Origin: Sneathia sanguinegens | GTDB taxonomy: Bacteria > Fusobacteriota > Fusobacteriia > Fusobacteriales > Leptotrichiaceae | Strand: one strand, 5' to 3' | Assembly: GCF_042033325.1 (NCBI RefSeq) | Contig: NZ_CP160095.1 | DNA length: 64,000 bases | Shown: piece by piece, positions 14,762-23,283 of the stretch | Layout: each line of letters starts with the position of its first letter | Position numbering within the stretch: the stretch's first letter is position 1 | Translations under genes and position numbers: made by a program | Notes under the pieces: model-generated | Told to the model about the DNA's origin: nothing | Database searches by the model: none | The model's input: only the letters and a program-made list of their open reading frames with translations

Positions 14762-15244
14762 ATGGAGCATAATTGTTCTATTATTGAAGATAAAAAAGCA
14801 TTTAGATATAGAGCGGCAGCAATCATAGTCGAAGATGGTTGCGTGCTATTTGCAAGAAATGAAGTCGATGACTATTACTACTCAGTTGGTGGAGCAGTTC
14901 ACATGGGTGAGACATCAGAAGAAGCCGTGAAGAGAGAAGTGTTTGAAGAGACAGGACTTAATTACGAGGTCGATCACCTTGCAGTAATACACGAGAACTT
15001 CTTCATTGGAACCTCTGGCTTAAAAGGAGTGGACTTCCATGAGCTTACTTTCTACTATATGATGAAACCAATAGGCAAAAGAGATTTTACGAGACAAAGC
15101 ACTACAGATTTAGGTGCTAAAGAGACAATGTATTGGGTGCCTATAGATGAGCTAGATAAATGTAAGGCATATCCGACATTTATGAAGGAATATCTTAGCT
15201 CAGAGCATAGTAGCGTAGAGCATATAATTACAGAAATAAACTAA
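14762..15244 (+). CDS. NUDIX hydrolase
   Basis: The product has 160 residues. A complete Nudix box lies near residues 43-65: GAVHMGETSEEAVKREVFEE followed by TGL, fitting G-x5-E-x7-REVxEExG. These enzymes hydrolyse nucleoside diphosphates linked to another group; the substrate cannot be told here. The ribosome site ggagg is 8 bases before the ATG. It lies directly after the chimeric gene and looks intact, with the same foreign-looking codon use as its left neighbours. Confidence 0.85.
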   Translation: MEHNCSIIEDKKAFRYRAAAIIVEDGCVLFARNEVDDYYYSVGGAVHMGETSEEAVKREVFEETGLNYEVDHLAVIHENFFIGTSGLKGVDFHELTFYYMMKPIGKRDFTRQSTTDLGAKETMYWVPIDELDKCKAYPTFMKEYLSSEHSSVEHIITEIN

Positions 15245-15421
15245 GTGATTTAATTTTAGGATATAAAAATAACCACAAATAAATCTCAGCTTATAGAGTA
15301 AACGTATTACGCCAAAACAAAAATTACAGAAGATTTTTGAATATACTGTTGTTAGTGAGTGTAATTGACACATGACATATTGTAAGCAGTGTAAAAGGGT
15401 ATGATTAATAAAGGAGGACTT

Positions 15422-15928
15422 ATGAAATTAATTAGACCAGATAAGAAATATATTCAAGGTTATATAGAAGCAAATGAAGAAGATGAAATTTTTAGACCGC
15501 ATGCAGAAAGACGTTTTAATAACCCTGAGACAATTATAGAAAGTTCATATAATTTTGAACATGGTATAAATTTGCCTATAAATTATGTTAGAGCCACTAC
15601 ATTTTGGTTGATAGATAATGAAAAATTTATTGGTGAAATTAATATTAGGCATGAATTAAATTCTTTTTTAATTAACTATGGTGGTCACATAGGATATGAA
15701 ATTAGACAATCTGAATGTATGAAGGGCTATGGAACAAAAATGCTCTCTATGGCACTTATGTATTGTAAAGAGACACTGAACCTTCATAAGGTTTTGATTA
15801 CATGTGATGATGATAATATCGGATCAATAAAAGTTATAGAAAATAATGGTGGGATTTTGGAAAACAAAGTGCAAAATAGATTATCAAGAGGAAATGTTAC
15901 AACAAGAAGATATTGGATTAATATATAG
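15422..15928 (+). CDS. GNAT-family N-acetyltransferase
   Basis: The product has 168 residues from the ATG at 15422 (aaaggagg site; the frame opens 21 bases earlier but that ATG lies before the site). Fold markers: RATTFWLIDNEKFIGEINIR (strands 2-4), then IGYEIRQSECMKGYGTKMLS with the acetyl-CoA loop R/Q-x-x-G-x-G/A variant KGYGTK, and NIGSIKVIENNGG in the last helix. It acetylates a small molecule or protein; the substrate is unknown. Its neighbours give no clue. Confidence 0.8.
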   Translation: MKLIRPDKKYIQGYIEANEEDEIFRPHAERRFNNPETIIESSYNFEHGINLPINYVRATTFWLIDNEKFIGEINIRHELNSFLINYGGHIGYEIRQSECMKGYGTKMLSMALMYCKETLNLHKVLITCDDDNIGSIKVIENNGGILENKVQNRLSRGNVTTRRYWINI

Positions 15929-15956
15929 AAAATATTTAGAATGGAGTGTATATTGA

Positions 15957-16514
15957 GTGAATACTGTGATTACATCTAGAGAAAATATTCTTGAAACTTG
16001 TAAAAAAATTGTTTCAAATAAAGGATTAACTGCAATAAATATGAGGTTAGTAGCAAAAGAATGTAATATTGCACTAGGTTCCATATATTATTATTTTCCT
16101 TCAAAAGATGATCTTTTAATTGCAATAATTGAAAGTGTTTGGGAAGATATATTTAAGTGGAATGATTTTGAAAAAAAAGAACTCAATTTTTTAGAATTTG
16201 TAGAAAAACTTTTTTTGCATATAAGAATTAATGTAGATAAATATCCAAATTTTTTTATGATACATTCAATAAGTTTATCAGAAAATGGGAAAGAAAAAGG
16301 ATATAGCAAAATGAATTTTTATCTTTCCAATATTAAAAAAAAGATGAAAGATATTTTGAAAAAAGATACAAATATTAGACCTAATGTTTTTAATGATAAA
16401 TTTTCAAAAGAAAAATTTATTGATTTTTTAATAATGAATATATTTTCCTTATTGACACAAAAGAAATATGATTATATGATATTAATAGATTTGATAAAAA
16501 AAAGTATATATTAA
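15957..16514 (+). CDS. TetR-family transcriptional regulator
   Basis: The product has 185 residues from a GTG at 15957 (ttgagtg; a TTG one codon earlier is also possible). The N-terminal helix-turn-helix is clear: SRENILETCKKIVSNKGLTA, then MRLVAKECNIALGSIYYYFP and SKDDLL. The C-terminal ligand domain is unassigned. The gene is followed by a terminator and then by a palindrome at 16558-16570 in front of two membrane genes, which it probably controls. It is more AT-rich than the mobile region, so it may belong to the host chromosome. Confidence 0.85.
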   Translation: MNTVITSRENILETCKKIVSNKGLTAINMRLVAKECNIALGSIYYYFPSKDDLLIAIIESVWEDIFKWNDFEKKELNFLEFVEKLFLHIRINVDKYPNFFMIHSISLSENGKEKGYSKMNFYLSNIKKKMKDILKKDTNIRPNVFNDKFSKEKFIDFLIMNIFSLLTQKKYDYMILIDLIKKSIY

Positions 16515-16518
16515 ATTT

Positions 16519-16545
16519 ACTCTTCCAAATATGGAAGAGTTTTAT
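16519..16545 (+). terminator. terminator after the TetR gene
   Basis: actcttcca and tggaagagt form a 9-bp stem with an aata loop, followed by tttta. The T-run is short, so termination may be partial. Confidence 0.6.
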
Positions 16546-16557
16546 ATCAGTTTAAAT

Positions 16558-16570
16558 TGAACATTGTTCA
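16558..16570. promoter_or_regulatory. probable TetR operator
   Basis: tgaac-att-gttca is a perfect 5-bp inverted repeat with a 3-base centre. It lies between the TetR terminator and the ribosome site of the membrane gene and overlaps a likely -10 region (cataat). Its size and symmetry suit TetR dimers. Confidence 0.5.
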
Positions 16571-16590
16571 TAATGACGGGAGGAGTTTTA

Positions 16591-17253
16591 ATGCAAGCGA
16601 TTTTTGAAACACTTTTTGATGTAGTATATTTGTTAACAGTTATTATTTTAGGAATAAAAATGCTAAGTAAGAGTAAATTAAACAGTCAATTTTTCATATT
16701 TGGACTTATGGCTATAATACTTGGCTTAGGAGATGCATTTCATTTAGTACCAAGAGCTATTGCTCTTAATACTACAGGGCTTTCAACATATACAAGGGCA
16801 TTAGGTATAGGTAAGCTTATAACCTCAATTACAATGACTATTTTTTATATACTACTATATTATGTTTGGAGAAGTAGATATAAAATAAGAGGAAAAAAGA
16901 GCCTAACACTTATGGTATATATATTGTCAATATTAAGGATAATACTTTCAATTATGCCTCAAAATAAATGGCTTAGTATAAAACAACCTTTATCATGGGG
17001 AATATATAGAAATATTCCTTTTCTACTTCTGGGTTTATTAATTATTAAGCTTTTTTATGATAAGGCAAATAAGGATAATAATTTTAAAAATATTTGGCTT
17101 ACAATAGTTTTTAGTTTTGCTTTTTACATACCGGTTGTACTCTTATCAAGTACTATTCCTGCAATTGGAGTATTAATGATACCTAAAACTTGTGCATATA
17201 TATGGACAGTATTAATTGGATATAATACTATGAAAAAGGAGGCTTTTAAATGA
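16591..17253 (+). CDS. multi-helix membrane protein of unknown function
   Basis: The product has 220 residues from the ATG at 16591, which follows gggaggag; the frame opens at 16564 inside the operator and that start is unlikely. About seven hydrophobic helices, with GDAFHLVPRA after helix 2 and PKTCAYIWT near the end. No transporter signature recognised. It overlaps the DUF2871 gene by 4 bases, so the two form an operon under the TetR operator. Confidence 0.7.
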   Translation: MQAIFETLFDVVYLLTVIILGIKMLSKSKLNSQFFIFGLMAIILGLGDAFHLVPRAIALNTTGLSTYTRALGIGKLITSITMTIFYILLYYVWRSRYKIRGKKSLTLMVYILSILRIILSIMPQNKWLSIKQPLSWGIYRNIPFLLLGLLIIKLFYDKANKDNNFKNIWLTIVFSFAFYIPVVLLSSTIPAIGVLMIPKTCAYIWTVLIGYNTMKKEAFK

Positions 17254-17666
17254 AAAAGAAATATTTAAACTTAGCATTAATTTATGCGATATTTGCAATG
17301 ATAGGAGGAGTTTTTTATCGTGAATTTACAAAATTTTATCATTTTACAAAAGTAACAACTCTTGGTAAGGTACATACTCATCTTTTTATTCTAGGCACTT
17401 TTGTTTATTTATTTGTTGCAATATTTTCTAAAAATATTGAATTAGAAAAACAGAAAAGTTTTTGTATTTTTATGAAAATATATAATATAGGTTTAGCAAT
17501 TTTATCAATTTCAATGTTAGTGCGTGGGATAATTCAAGTACTTGAATTAGAAATTTCTAATAAAATATCTTTATTTATATCTGGACTTGCTGGACTTGGT
17601 CATATATTAGTTGGAATAGGCTTAATACTTTTTTTAATAGCATTGAAAAAAGGAAAAGAAAAATAA
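17250..17666 (+). CDS. DUF2871 membrane protein
   Basis: The product has 138 residues and four membrane helices. GGVFYREFTKFYHF followed by TTLGKVHTHLFILGT is the DUF2871 signature; the His pair and Arg-Glu-Phe-Thr-Lys motif are conserved in the family. Function unknown. It is translationally coupled to the preceding membrane gene (ATGA overlap), and the TetR-controlled pair looks like a stress- or ligand-induced membrane system. Confidence 0.75.
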   Translation: MKKKYLNLALIYAIFAMIGGVFYREFTKFYHFTKVTTLGKVHTHLFILGTFVYLFVAIFSKNIELEKQKSFCIFMKIYNIGLAILSISMLVRGIIQVLELEISNKISLFISGLAGLGHILVGIGLILFLIALKKGKEK

Positions 17667-17809
17667 ATAGTTATATTTTTTATCCTTGTCTTAATTTTAC
17701 TATTATTATGCCCAGACTTATGTTTATTAAAAATTATATTTTTTCAAAAATAAAAAAGAAGGAATTAATAACTTGTTTTTTAAGTAAAAATATAGAAAAT
17801 AAAGTAATG

Positions 17810-17838
17810 TTGATATATTATTTTAAATATGTTATTAT
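17810..17838 (+). promoter_or_regulatory. sigma-70-type promoter of the EIIA gene
   Basis: ttgata (17810-17815), 17-base spacer, tattat (17833-17838). It lies about 50 bases upstream of the coding start. Confidence 0.6.
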
Positions 17839-17868
17839 AGATAATATGAGTCTAAAAAGAAAGGAGTT

Positions 17869-17883
17869 GTGTAATTAATACAC
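17869..17883 (+). promoter_or_regulatory. small hairpin between ribosome site and start codon
   Basis: gtgta-attaa-tacac is a perfect 5-bp inverted repeat. The strong aaggag site (17861-17866) is 26 bases before the ATG, too far for normal initiation. Folding the 15-base hairpin would leave about 11 bases of spacing. Inference: a translation-bridging hairpin. Confidence 0.45.
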
Positions 17884-17892
17884 AAGAATAAT

Positions 17893-18393
17893 ATGGGTTT
17901 TTTTAGCAAATTATTTAGTAAAAAAGATAAAGATACAAAAAAAGTTCTTATAGCACCTTTAACAGGTAAGGTAGTTCCTTTAGAAACAGTAAAAGATGAA
18001 ACATTTGCTTCAAAGATGTTGGGGGATGGAATAGCAATAGAACCAAGCAATTCTGGAGTAATGGTTGCACCTATGGATGGAGTTGTTGAAGTTACACCAA
18101 CATTGCATGCATTTACATTAGAATCAAAGGATGGAATAAGTATTTTAGTTCATTTAGGATTAGATACAGTTAAGTTAAATGGTGAAGGATTTGAAAAATT
18201 AGTAAAATCTGGAACAAAAGTAAAAGCAGGAGATGGGATTATAAAATACGACTTAGAGTTTATTAAAGATAAGGTTCCATCAGTAACTTCGCCAGTCATT
18301 GTATTGGAATCAGAAGAATACAAAGAAATTATTAAGTACGAAAATCAAGAAGTACATGCAGGGCAAGAAAAAATTATAGAAATTGATGTATAA
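17893..18393 (+). CDS. crr: PTS glucose-specific EIIA component (EIIA-Glc)
   Basis: The product has 166 residues, the usual size for a free-standing EIIA-Glc. The phospho-acceptor His87 lies in ILVHLGLDTV, and the second active-site His is His72 in TLHAFTLES. GDGIAIEPSNSG and APMDGVV mark the conserved fold. It receives phosphate from HPr and passes it to EIIB of glucose-type permeases, and can act as a regulator. Expressed from its own promoter and ended by a strong terminator. The EIIC at 60450-61442 may be one of its partners, though that protein lacks an EIIB domain. Confidence 0.93.
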   Translation: MGFFSKLFSKKDKDTKKVLIAPLTGKVVPLETVKDETFASKMLGDGIAIEPSNSGVMVAPMDGVVEVTPTLHAFTLESKDGISILVHLGLDTVKLNGEGFEKLVKSGTKVKAGDGIIKYDLEFIKDKVPSVTSPVIVLESEEYKEIIKYENQEVHAGQEKIIEIDV

Positions 18394-18403
18394 TAAATTA
18401 TAT

Positions 18404-18430
18404 AAGCATGTGAAAACATGCTTTTTTTTA
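18404..18430 (+). terminator. terminator after crr
   Basis: aagcatg and catgctt form a 7-bp stem with a tgaaaa loop, followed by eight or more T. Confidence 0.85.
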
Positions 18431-18443
18431 CGAGGAGAATGAA

Positions 18444-19811
18444 TTGAAAATAAATATTACAAAATTAACTATGGAAGATAGACGAAATATTATACTTAAT
18501 GGAAATGTAATAGTTACCCTATTTTTACTTAGTATTCCTACAATAATGATGGCTATTGTACAAGCCATGATACCATTTACAGATGGGCTATATTTAAATC
18601 ATATAATAGGACCAGAAAGAACGGGGGCGATAACATATTCACAACCTACAATAAATATAATGCTTGGTTTATCACAAGGCTTGGGAGTTGCAGCGATGGC
18701 CATGATAGGACAATTGGTCGGTAAGGGAGATGTAAAAGGAGTAAAAAAAACAGCCTTACAAGTTTTAATTTTTGGAATATTTTGTGGTTTAGTTCTAATA
18801 CCAATTAGCTTATTTGTAGCTTCATATATGTCTACAACAGTAACTAAGGATATGTCAAATGATGTGTATATGTATTTATCGCTATATTCACTGGTAATAC
18901 CCTTTCAATTTATGGCAGCTATATTCAATTCTATAAAAGATGGTGTAGGTAATCCAGAAGCTTCGTTTTATAGAATGATAGTTTTATTATTACTTAAAAT
19001 ATTTTTTAATTTTATTTTTTTAGAACTATTAAAAATGGATATAAAGGGGGCAGTATTTGCTTCGCTATCTGCATACATAGTAGTAAGTTTTTGGATGTAC
19101 TATGATTTATTTTTGAATAAATATATATATAAATTAAATCTATGTGATTATAAATTTGAAAAGAATATTATATTTACACTTATAAAATTAGGTATTCCAT
19201 CTATGTTAAGCTTTATGATGATAAATTTAGGCTTTCTATTAATAAATATGGAAATAAGTAAGTATGGAGCAGTTGTTATAGCAGGCTTAGGAATAGCTAG
19301 TAATGTAAATAGCTTATGCTTTCAATTACCATCTTGTATAGGAACTACTGTAACTACTATGGTTAGTTTAAATATAGGGGTAGGTAATTCAAAAAAAGCA
19401 AAAAAGATATATAAAATAGGATTAACTATAGCGATAATAATAGCTCTTACAACTTTAGTTATAATTATTCCTTTAACAAGTAAAATAACAAAATTATTTA
19501 CCTTACAACAAAATGTTTTAAATGTTGCAAATTCAGCTTTGAAAATTTATACATTTTCAATATTACCTTATGGAATATTTATGGTTTGTCAGGCAATATT
19601 TAATGCCTTAGGTAAAAATGTTATGCCTCTTGTTATGAGTTTTTTAAGAATATGGTTATTTAGATATGTATTTATCTTATGTACACAAAGATATTTAGGA
19701 TATTATGCAGTATTTTATGGAAATCTATTTTCTAATTTTACAGCAGCAATAATATTTTTAATTATAATAACTAAAATAAAATGGAAATCTGGTATAAACT
19801 ATGGAAGATAA
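18444..19811 (+). CDS. MATE-family multidrug/drug-proton or sodium antiporter
   Basis: The product has 455 residues from a TTG at 18444 with a good gaggag site. Twelve hydrophobic segments. PFTDGLYLNHIIGPERTGA, QGLGVAAMAMIGQLVGKGD and the internally duplicated second half (NLGFLLINMEISKYGAVVIA, GTTVTTMVSLNIGVGNSKKA) are typical of the NorM/DinF superfamily. It exports organic cations or other toxic compounds using an ion gradient; the substrate is unknown. Its last 11 bases overlap the start of whiA. Confidence 0.88.
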   Translation: MKINITKLTMEDRRNIILNGNVIVTLFLLSIPTIMMAIVQAMIPFTDGLYLNHIIGPERTGAITYSQPTINIMLGLSQGLGVAAMAMIGQLVGKGDVKGVKKTALQVLIFGIFCGLVLIPISLFVASYMSTTVTKDMSNDVYMYLSLYSLVIPFQFMAAIFNSIKDGVGNPEASFYRMIVLLLLKIFFNFIFLELLKMDIKGAVFASLSAYIVVSFWMYYDLFLNKYIYKLNLCDYKFEKNIIFTLIKLGIPSMLSFMMINLGFLLINMEISKYGAVVIAGLGIASNVNSLCFQLPSCIGTTVTTMVSLNIGVGNSKKAKKIYKIGLTIAIIIALTTLVIIIPLTSKITKLFTLQQNVLNVANSALKIYTFSILPYGIFMVCQAIFNALGKNVMPLVMSFLRIWLFRYVFILCTQRYLGYYAVFYGNLFSNFTAAIIFLIIITKIKWKSGINYGR

Positions 19812-20670
19812 TATTATTTCATTTTCTACTAAGGTGAAAAAAGAAGTGCTTTTAATAAAACCACAGACAAAAAATGAAATTATCTCAGAATTATATGGAA
19901 TTTTTCTATCAAAAGGTGCTATAATAAAAGAAGGAGTAAATTTTAAAACAGAAATAAGTTATTTAGCAAGAAGAATTGTTGAAAATTTAAAAAAAATAGA
20001 AATATTTGATTTTAAGTTCAATTACATAAAAAAAAATATGATTATTTACGAAATAAAAATACAAAATTTTAAAATAGCTCAGTCTAATTTAGATAATACT
20101 TGGGTATTTAAAGGTATATTTTTAGCAGGTGGATATATAAAAGATCCAATAAAAGGATATTCTATGGATTTTTTTATTGAAAGTAAGGATAGTGCAAAAT
20201 ATTTATTTAATCTTTTAAATGAATGGGGGAAAAAAGCTTTTTATTCAGAGAAAAAAGATACAAATTTAATATATGTACGAAATTGTGAAGATATATTAGA
20301 TTTATTAATAGATTTATCTGCTCAAAAGTCTTTCTTTTATTATCAAAATTCAAGTATAAATAAAGAGATTAATTTAAAAATAAATAGAAATATGAATTAT
20401 GAAATAGCAAATGAAGCAAAAAAACTAAGTACTTCTATGAAACAAATAGAACTTATACGAAAAATAGATAAAACAATAGGTCTTAATAATATAAATGAAA
20501 ATTTAAGAGAAGTAGCCATACTTAGAATGAAAAATGAAGATGCTTCTTTGCAAGAACTAGCAAATAAATTAAATATATCAAAATCTGGACTAAGAAATAG
20601 ATTTAGGAGGCTAAAAGAAATATATGATGAAATTGAGTCAGCAAATGGAAAAGTATATTTTAAAAAATGA
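19801..20670 (+). CDS. whiA: WhiA-type DNA-binding protein
   Basis: The product has 289 residues. An N-terminal LAGLIDADG-homing-endonuclease-like domain (WVFKGIFLAGGYIKDPIKGY, FFIESKDSAKYLFNLL) lacks nuclease acids. A C-terminal helix-turn-helix follows (LRMKNEDASLQELANKLNIS, KSGLRNRFRRLKEI). WhiA binds DNA; it is a sporulation regulator in actinomycetes and has a division- or chromosome-related role in Bacillus. In this asporogenous organism a cell-cycle role is more likely. It overlaps the MATE gene upstream and the unknown gene downstream, suggesting one operon through serS. Confidence 0.9.
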   Translation: MEDNIISFSTKVKKEVLLIKPQTKNEIISELYGIFLSKGAIIKEGVNFKTEISYLARRIVENLKKIEIFDFKFNYIKKNMIIYEIKIQNFKIAQSNLDNTWVFKGIFLAGGYIKDPIKGYSMDFFIESKDSAKYLFNLLNEWGKKAFYSEKKDTNLIYVRNCEDILDLLIDLSAQKSFFYYQNSSINKEINLKINRNMNYEIANEAKKLSTSMKQIELIRKIDKTIGLNNINENLREVAILRMKNEDASLQELANKLNISKSGLRNRFRRLKEIYDEIESANGKVYFKK

Positions 20671-21253
20671 GAAAGATATTTACTATAGAATAAATAAAGA
20701 CTTAAGTGTTGAAAATATTGAACCTTCTTTTGTATTTGAGTTAATATATTTTAATGAATTTGATATTGCCGAAGAAGAATCAAAGAAATGTGTAAAAAAG
20801 AAATATAAAAAACTAAATAGAATGGTTAATTTAAGTACAGAAATTATATATGAAAGATTATTTAAAAATTTAATACATTCAAATAGATATTGTTTTGATT
20901 TAGCAAATGAATTAATTATAAGAGATAAAGAAAAGTTTTTTAATCTTATGTATGGTTTAGCATATATTTCAGAGGATGAAAATAAATTAATAAAAACATA
21001 TTTATTTGAAATAATGTATAACGATTTAGGGTATAGAGAGTATTTATTAAAAAATTTATTAGATTATTTTACACACTCCTGCAATAAATATATGGATATT
21101 ACAGATAAAAAACAAATGGAATATTTTTATTCAAGGGTATCAGCCTTATATGTTGAAATATATAATAAAAAATATAAAAATAAATTAGAAATTCCAAAAG
21201 AAACAAAGTTAAGTAAGATAAAAAATATTATATATAATAAATTAAAAAAATAG
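20645..21253 (+). CDS. unknown helical cytosolic protein
   Basis: About 202 residues from the ATG at 20645, inside the end of whiA (the frame opens at 20624). Lysine- and tyrosine-rich, mostly predicted helix, no membrane segment or signal peptide, no recognised motif. The 26-base overlap with whiA and the 10-base gap to serS place it in an operon. Its function could relate to WhiA but nothing in the sequence shows it. Confidence 0.7.
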   Translation: MEKYILKNEKDIYYRINKDLSVENIEPSFVFELIYFNEFDIAEEESKKCVKKKYKKLNRMVNLSTEIIYERLFKNLIHSNRYCFDLANELIIRDKEKFFNLMYGLAYISEDENKLIKTYLFEIMYNDLGYREYLLKNLLDYFTHSCNKYMDITDKKQMEYFYSRVSALYVEIYNKKYKNKLEIPKETKLSKIKNIIYNKLKK

Positions 21254-21263
21254 GAGAAATATT

Positions 21264-22535
21264 ATGTTAGATTTAAAATATATTAGAGAAAATTCAGAAC
21301 AAGTAAAGAAATTTCTAAAAGCAAGAAATAGTGATTTTGATTTAGACATAGTTATAGATTTAGACAAAAAAAGAAGAGAATTATTGGTTGAAGTTGAAAG
21401 CCTAAAAAGTAAAAAAAATGAAGCAAGTTCACTAATAGGAAAATTGAAAAGAGAAAAAAAAGATGCAAGTGATTTAGTTAGTGAAATGCAAGAAATTAAT
21501 GAAAATATAAAAAGATTAGATGAAGAATTAACTAAAGTTGAAGAAAGATTAACATACTTTTTATATAGAATACCTAATAAATTACATTCTTCTGTTCCTT
21601 TTGGAAAAGATGAAGATGAAAATGTTGAAATTAGAAAATGGGGAGAACCAAGAAAATTTGATTTTCCTATAAAAACACATGATGAATTGGGTGTTGAATT
21701 GGATATTTTAGATTTTGAAAGAGGGGCAAAGTTATCTGGTTCAAGATTTACAGTATATAAGAAACAAGCAGCTAAATTGGAAAGAGCCTTGATTAATTTT
21801 ATGTTAGATACACATGAAAAAGAAGGATTTACTGAAATTATGACACCTCAATTAGCAAAAAGAGAAATTATGACAGGTACAGGACAATTACCTAAATTTG
21901 AAGATGATATGTATAAAATAGAAGGAGAAGAATTATTTTTAATACCTACTGCTGAAGTAACTTTAACTAATTTATACAATCAAGAAATTTTAGAAGAAGA
22001 AGAATTACCTAAGTATTTCTGTGGATTTACAGCTTGTTTTAGAAAAGAAGCTGGAGCAGGTGGAAAAGACTTAAAAGGTTTGATAAGACAACATCAATTT
22101 AACAAAGTAGAAATGGTTAAATTAGTACATCCTAAGAATTCTTATGACGAATTAGAACATATGGTTAATTGTGCTGAAAATATTTTACAACAATTGAAAT
22201 TACCATATAGAGTTATAACTTTATGTAGTGGAGATTTAGGCTTTTCAGCTGCTAAAACTTATGATGTTGAAGTTTGGGTTCCAAGTCAAAATAAATATAG
22301 AGAAATTTCTTCATGTTCAAATACAGAAGATTTCCAAGCAAGAAGAGCAATGATAAAATATAGATCAAAAGAAGATAAGAAGAGTTATTTTGTACATACA
22401 TTGAATGGATCAGGACTTGCAGTAGGAAGAACAGTAGTTGCAATAATGGAAAATTATCAACAAAAAGACGGAAGTATTGTTATTCCAGATGTTTTAGTAC
22501 CATATATGGGAGGATTAAAAGTAATTACTAAATGA
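21264..22535 (+). CDS. serS: seryl-tRNA synthetase
   Basis: The product has 423 residues, normal for bacterial SerRS. It charges tRNA-Ser with serine. Residues 1-105 form the long antiparallel coiled-coil arm (LVEVESLKSKKNEASSLIGK). Class II motifs are present: motif 2 ACFRKEAGAGGKDLKGLIRQ and motif 3 GSGLAVGRTVVAIMENYQ. TAEVTLTNLY forms part of the serine pocket. Ribosome site aggagaa. Its stop overlaps the start of the lysozyme gene by 4 bases. Confidence 0.96.
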   Translation: MLDLKYIRENSEQVKKFLKARNSDFDLDIVIDLDKKRRELLVEVESLKSKKNEASSLIGKLKREKKDASDLVSEMQEINENIKRLDEELTKVEERLTYFLYRIPNKLHSSVPFGKDEDENVEIRKWGEPRKFDFPIKTHDELGVELDILDFERGAKLSGSRFTVYKKQAAKLERALINFMLDTHEKEGFTEIMTPQLAKREIMTGTGQLPKFEDDMYKIEGEELFLIPTAEVTLTNLYNQEILEEEELPKYFCGFTACFRKEAGAGGKDLKGLIRQHQFNKVEMVKLVHPKNSYDELEHMVNCAENILQQLKLPYRVITLCSGDLGFSAAKTYDVEVWVPSQNKYREISSCSNTEDFQARRAMIKYRSKEDKKSYFVHTLNGSGLAVGRTVVAIMENYQQKDGSIVIPDVLVPYMGGLKVITK

Positions 22536-23233
22536 AAAAGTTTGTAATATGTCTTATAATAATTAATGTAATCTTATTATTTGCAAATTTAGAATTTTCA
22601 GGTTTGTTATATCATAATGATTTGATGACTTGGAATTATAAAATACATGGAATAGATATTTCTCATCACCAAATAAGAATAAATTGGAATAAGGTTGATA
22701 AAAAATATAAATTTGTATTAATGAAGGCAACTGAAGGTAAAGATTTTATGGATACAGATTTTTTATATAATTGGAATAAGGCACAATTAAATGGCTTTAA
22801 AGTAGGAGCATATCACTTTTTTTCAATGTTATCTAGTGGGGAAGAACAAGCTAGTTACTATATATCCAAAGTTCCAAAAAGTAAGGATTCTTTTCCCCCA
22901 ATAATAGATGTAGAACTTTCTAAAAAATATGATAAAGCAAAGGTAATAAAAGAATTAAAAAACATGATAAAAATCCTGGAAGATAGATATGAAAAAAAAG
23001 TTATAATCTATACAGATTACAAATCATATAATAATTTTATTAAAAATGAATTAATAGCTAATCCAATTTGGATAAGGGATATAAGAAAAAAACCAACTAT
23101 TTTTGAAAAAAATAGGTGGATTATATGGCAATATTCAAATAGGGGAAGAGTAAAAGGAATAGATGGTTTTACTGATAAAAACATTTTAAGATATAATAAT
23201 ATTAATTATTATTTAAAAGAGTTGAAAAAATAG
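22532..23233 (+). CDS. GH25 lysozyme-like muramidase with N-terminal membrane segment
   Basis: The product has 233 residues. A hydrophobic N-terminal segment (residues 2-20) is a signal peptide or anchor. The GH25 barrel begins at GIDISHHQIRINW and continues with MKATEGKDF, GAYHFF, PPIIDVEL and WIIWQYS, which carry the conserved Asp and Glu residues of the family. These enzymes cut the N-acetylmuramic acid-N-acetylglucosamine link. It acts in the periplasm or at the cell surface, probably in wall remodelling. It is transcribed with serS. Confidence 0.88.
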   Translation: MKKFVICLIIINVILLFANLEFSGLLYHNDLMTWNYKIHGIDISHHQIRINWNKVDKKYKFVLMKATEGKDFMDTDFLYNWNKAQLNGFKVGAYHFFSMLSSGEEQASYYISKVPKSKDSFPPIIDVELSKKYDKAKVIKELKNMIKILEDRYEKKVIIYTDYKSYNNFIKNELIANPIWIRDIRKKPTIFEKNRWIIWQYSNRGRVKGIDGFTDKNILRYNNINYYLKELKK

Positions 23234-23283
23234 TGCAAATTATGCTAAAATAAGATATATATCGAATAGGAGGATTAAATAAC

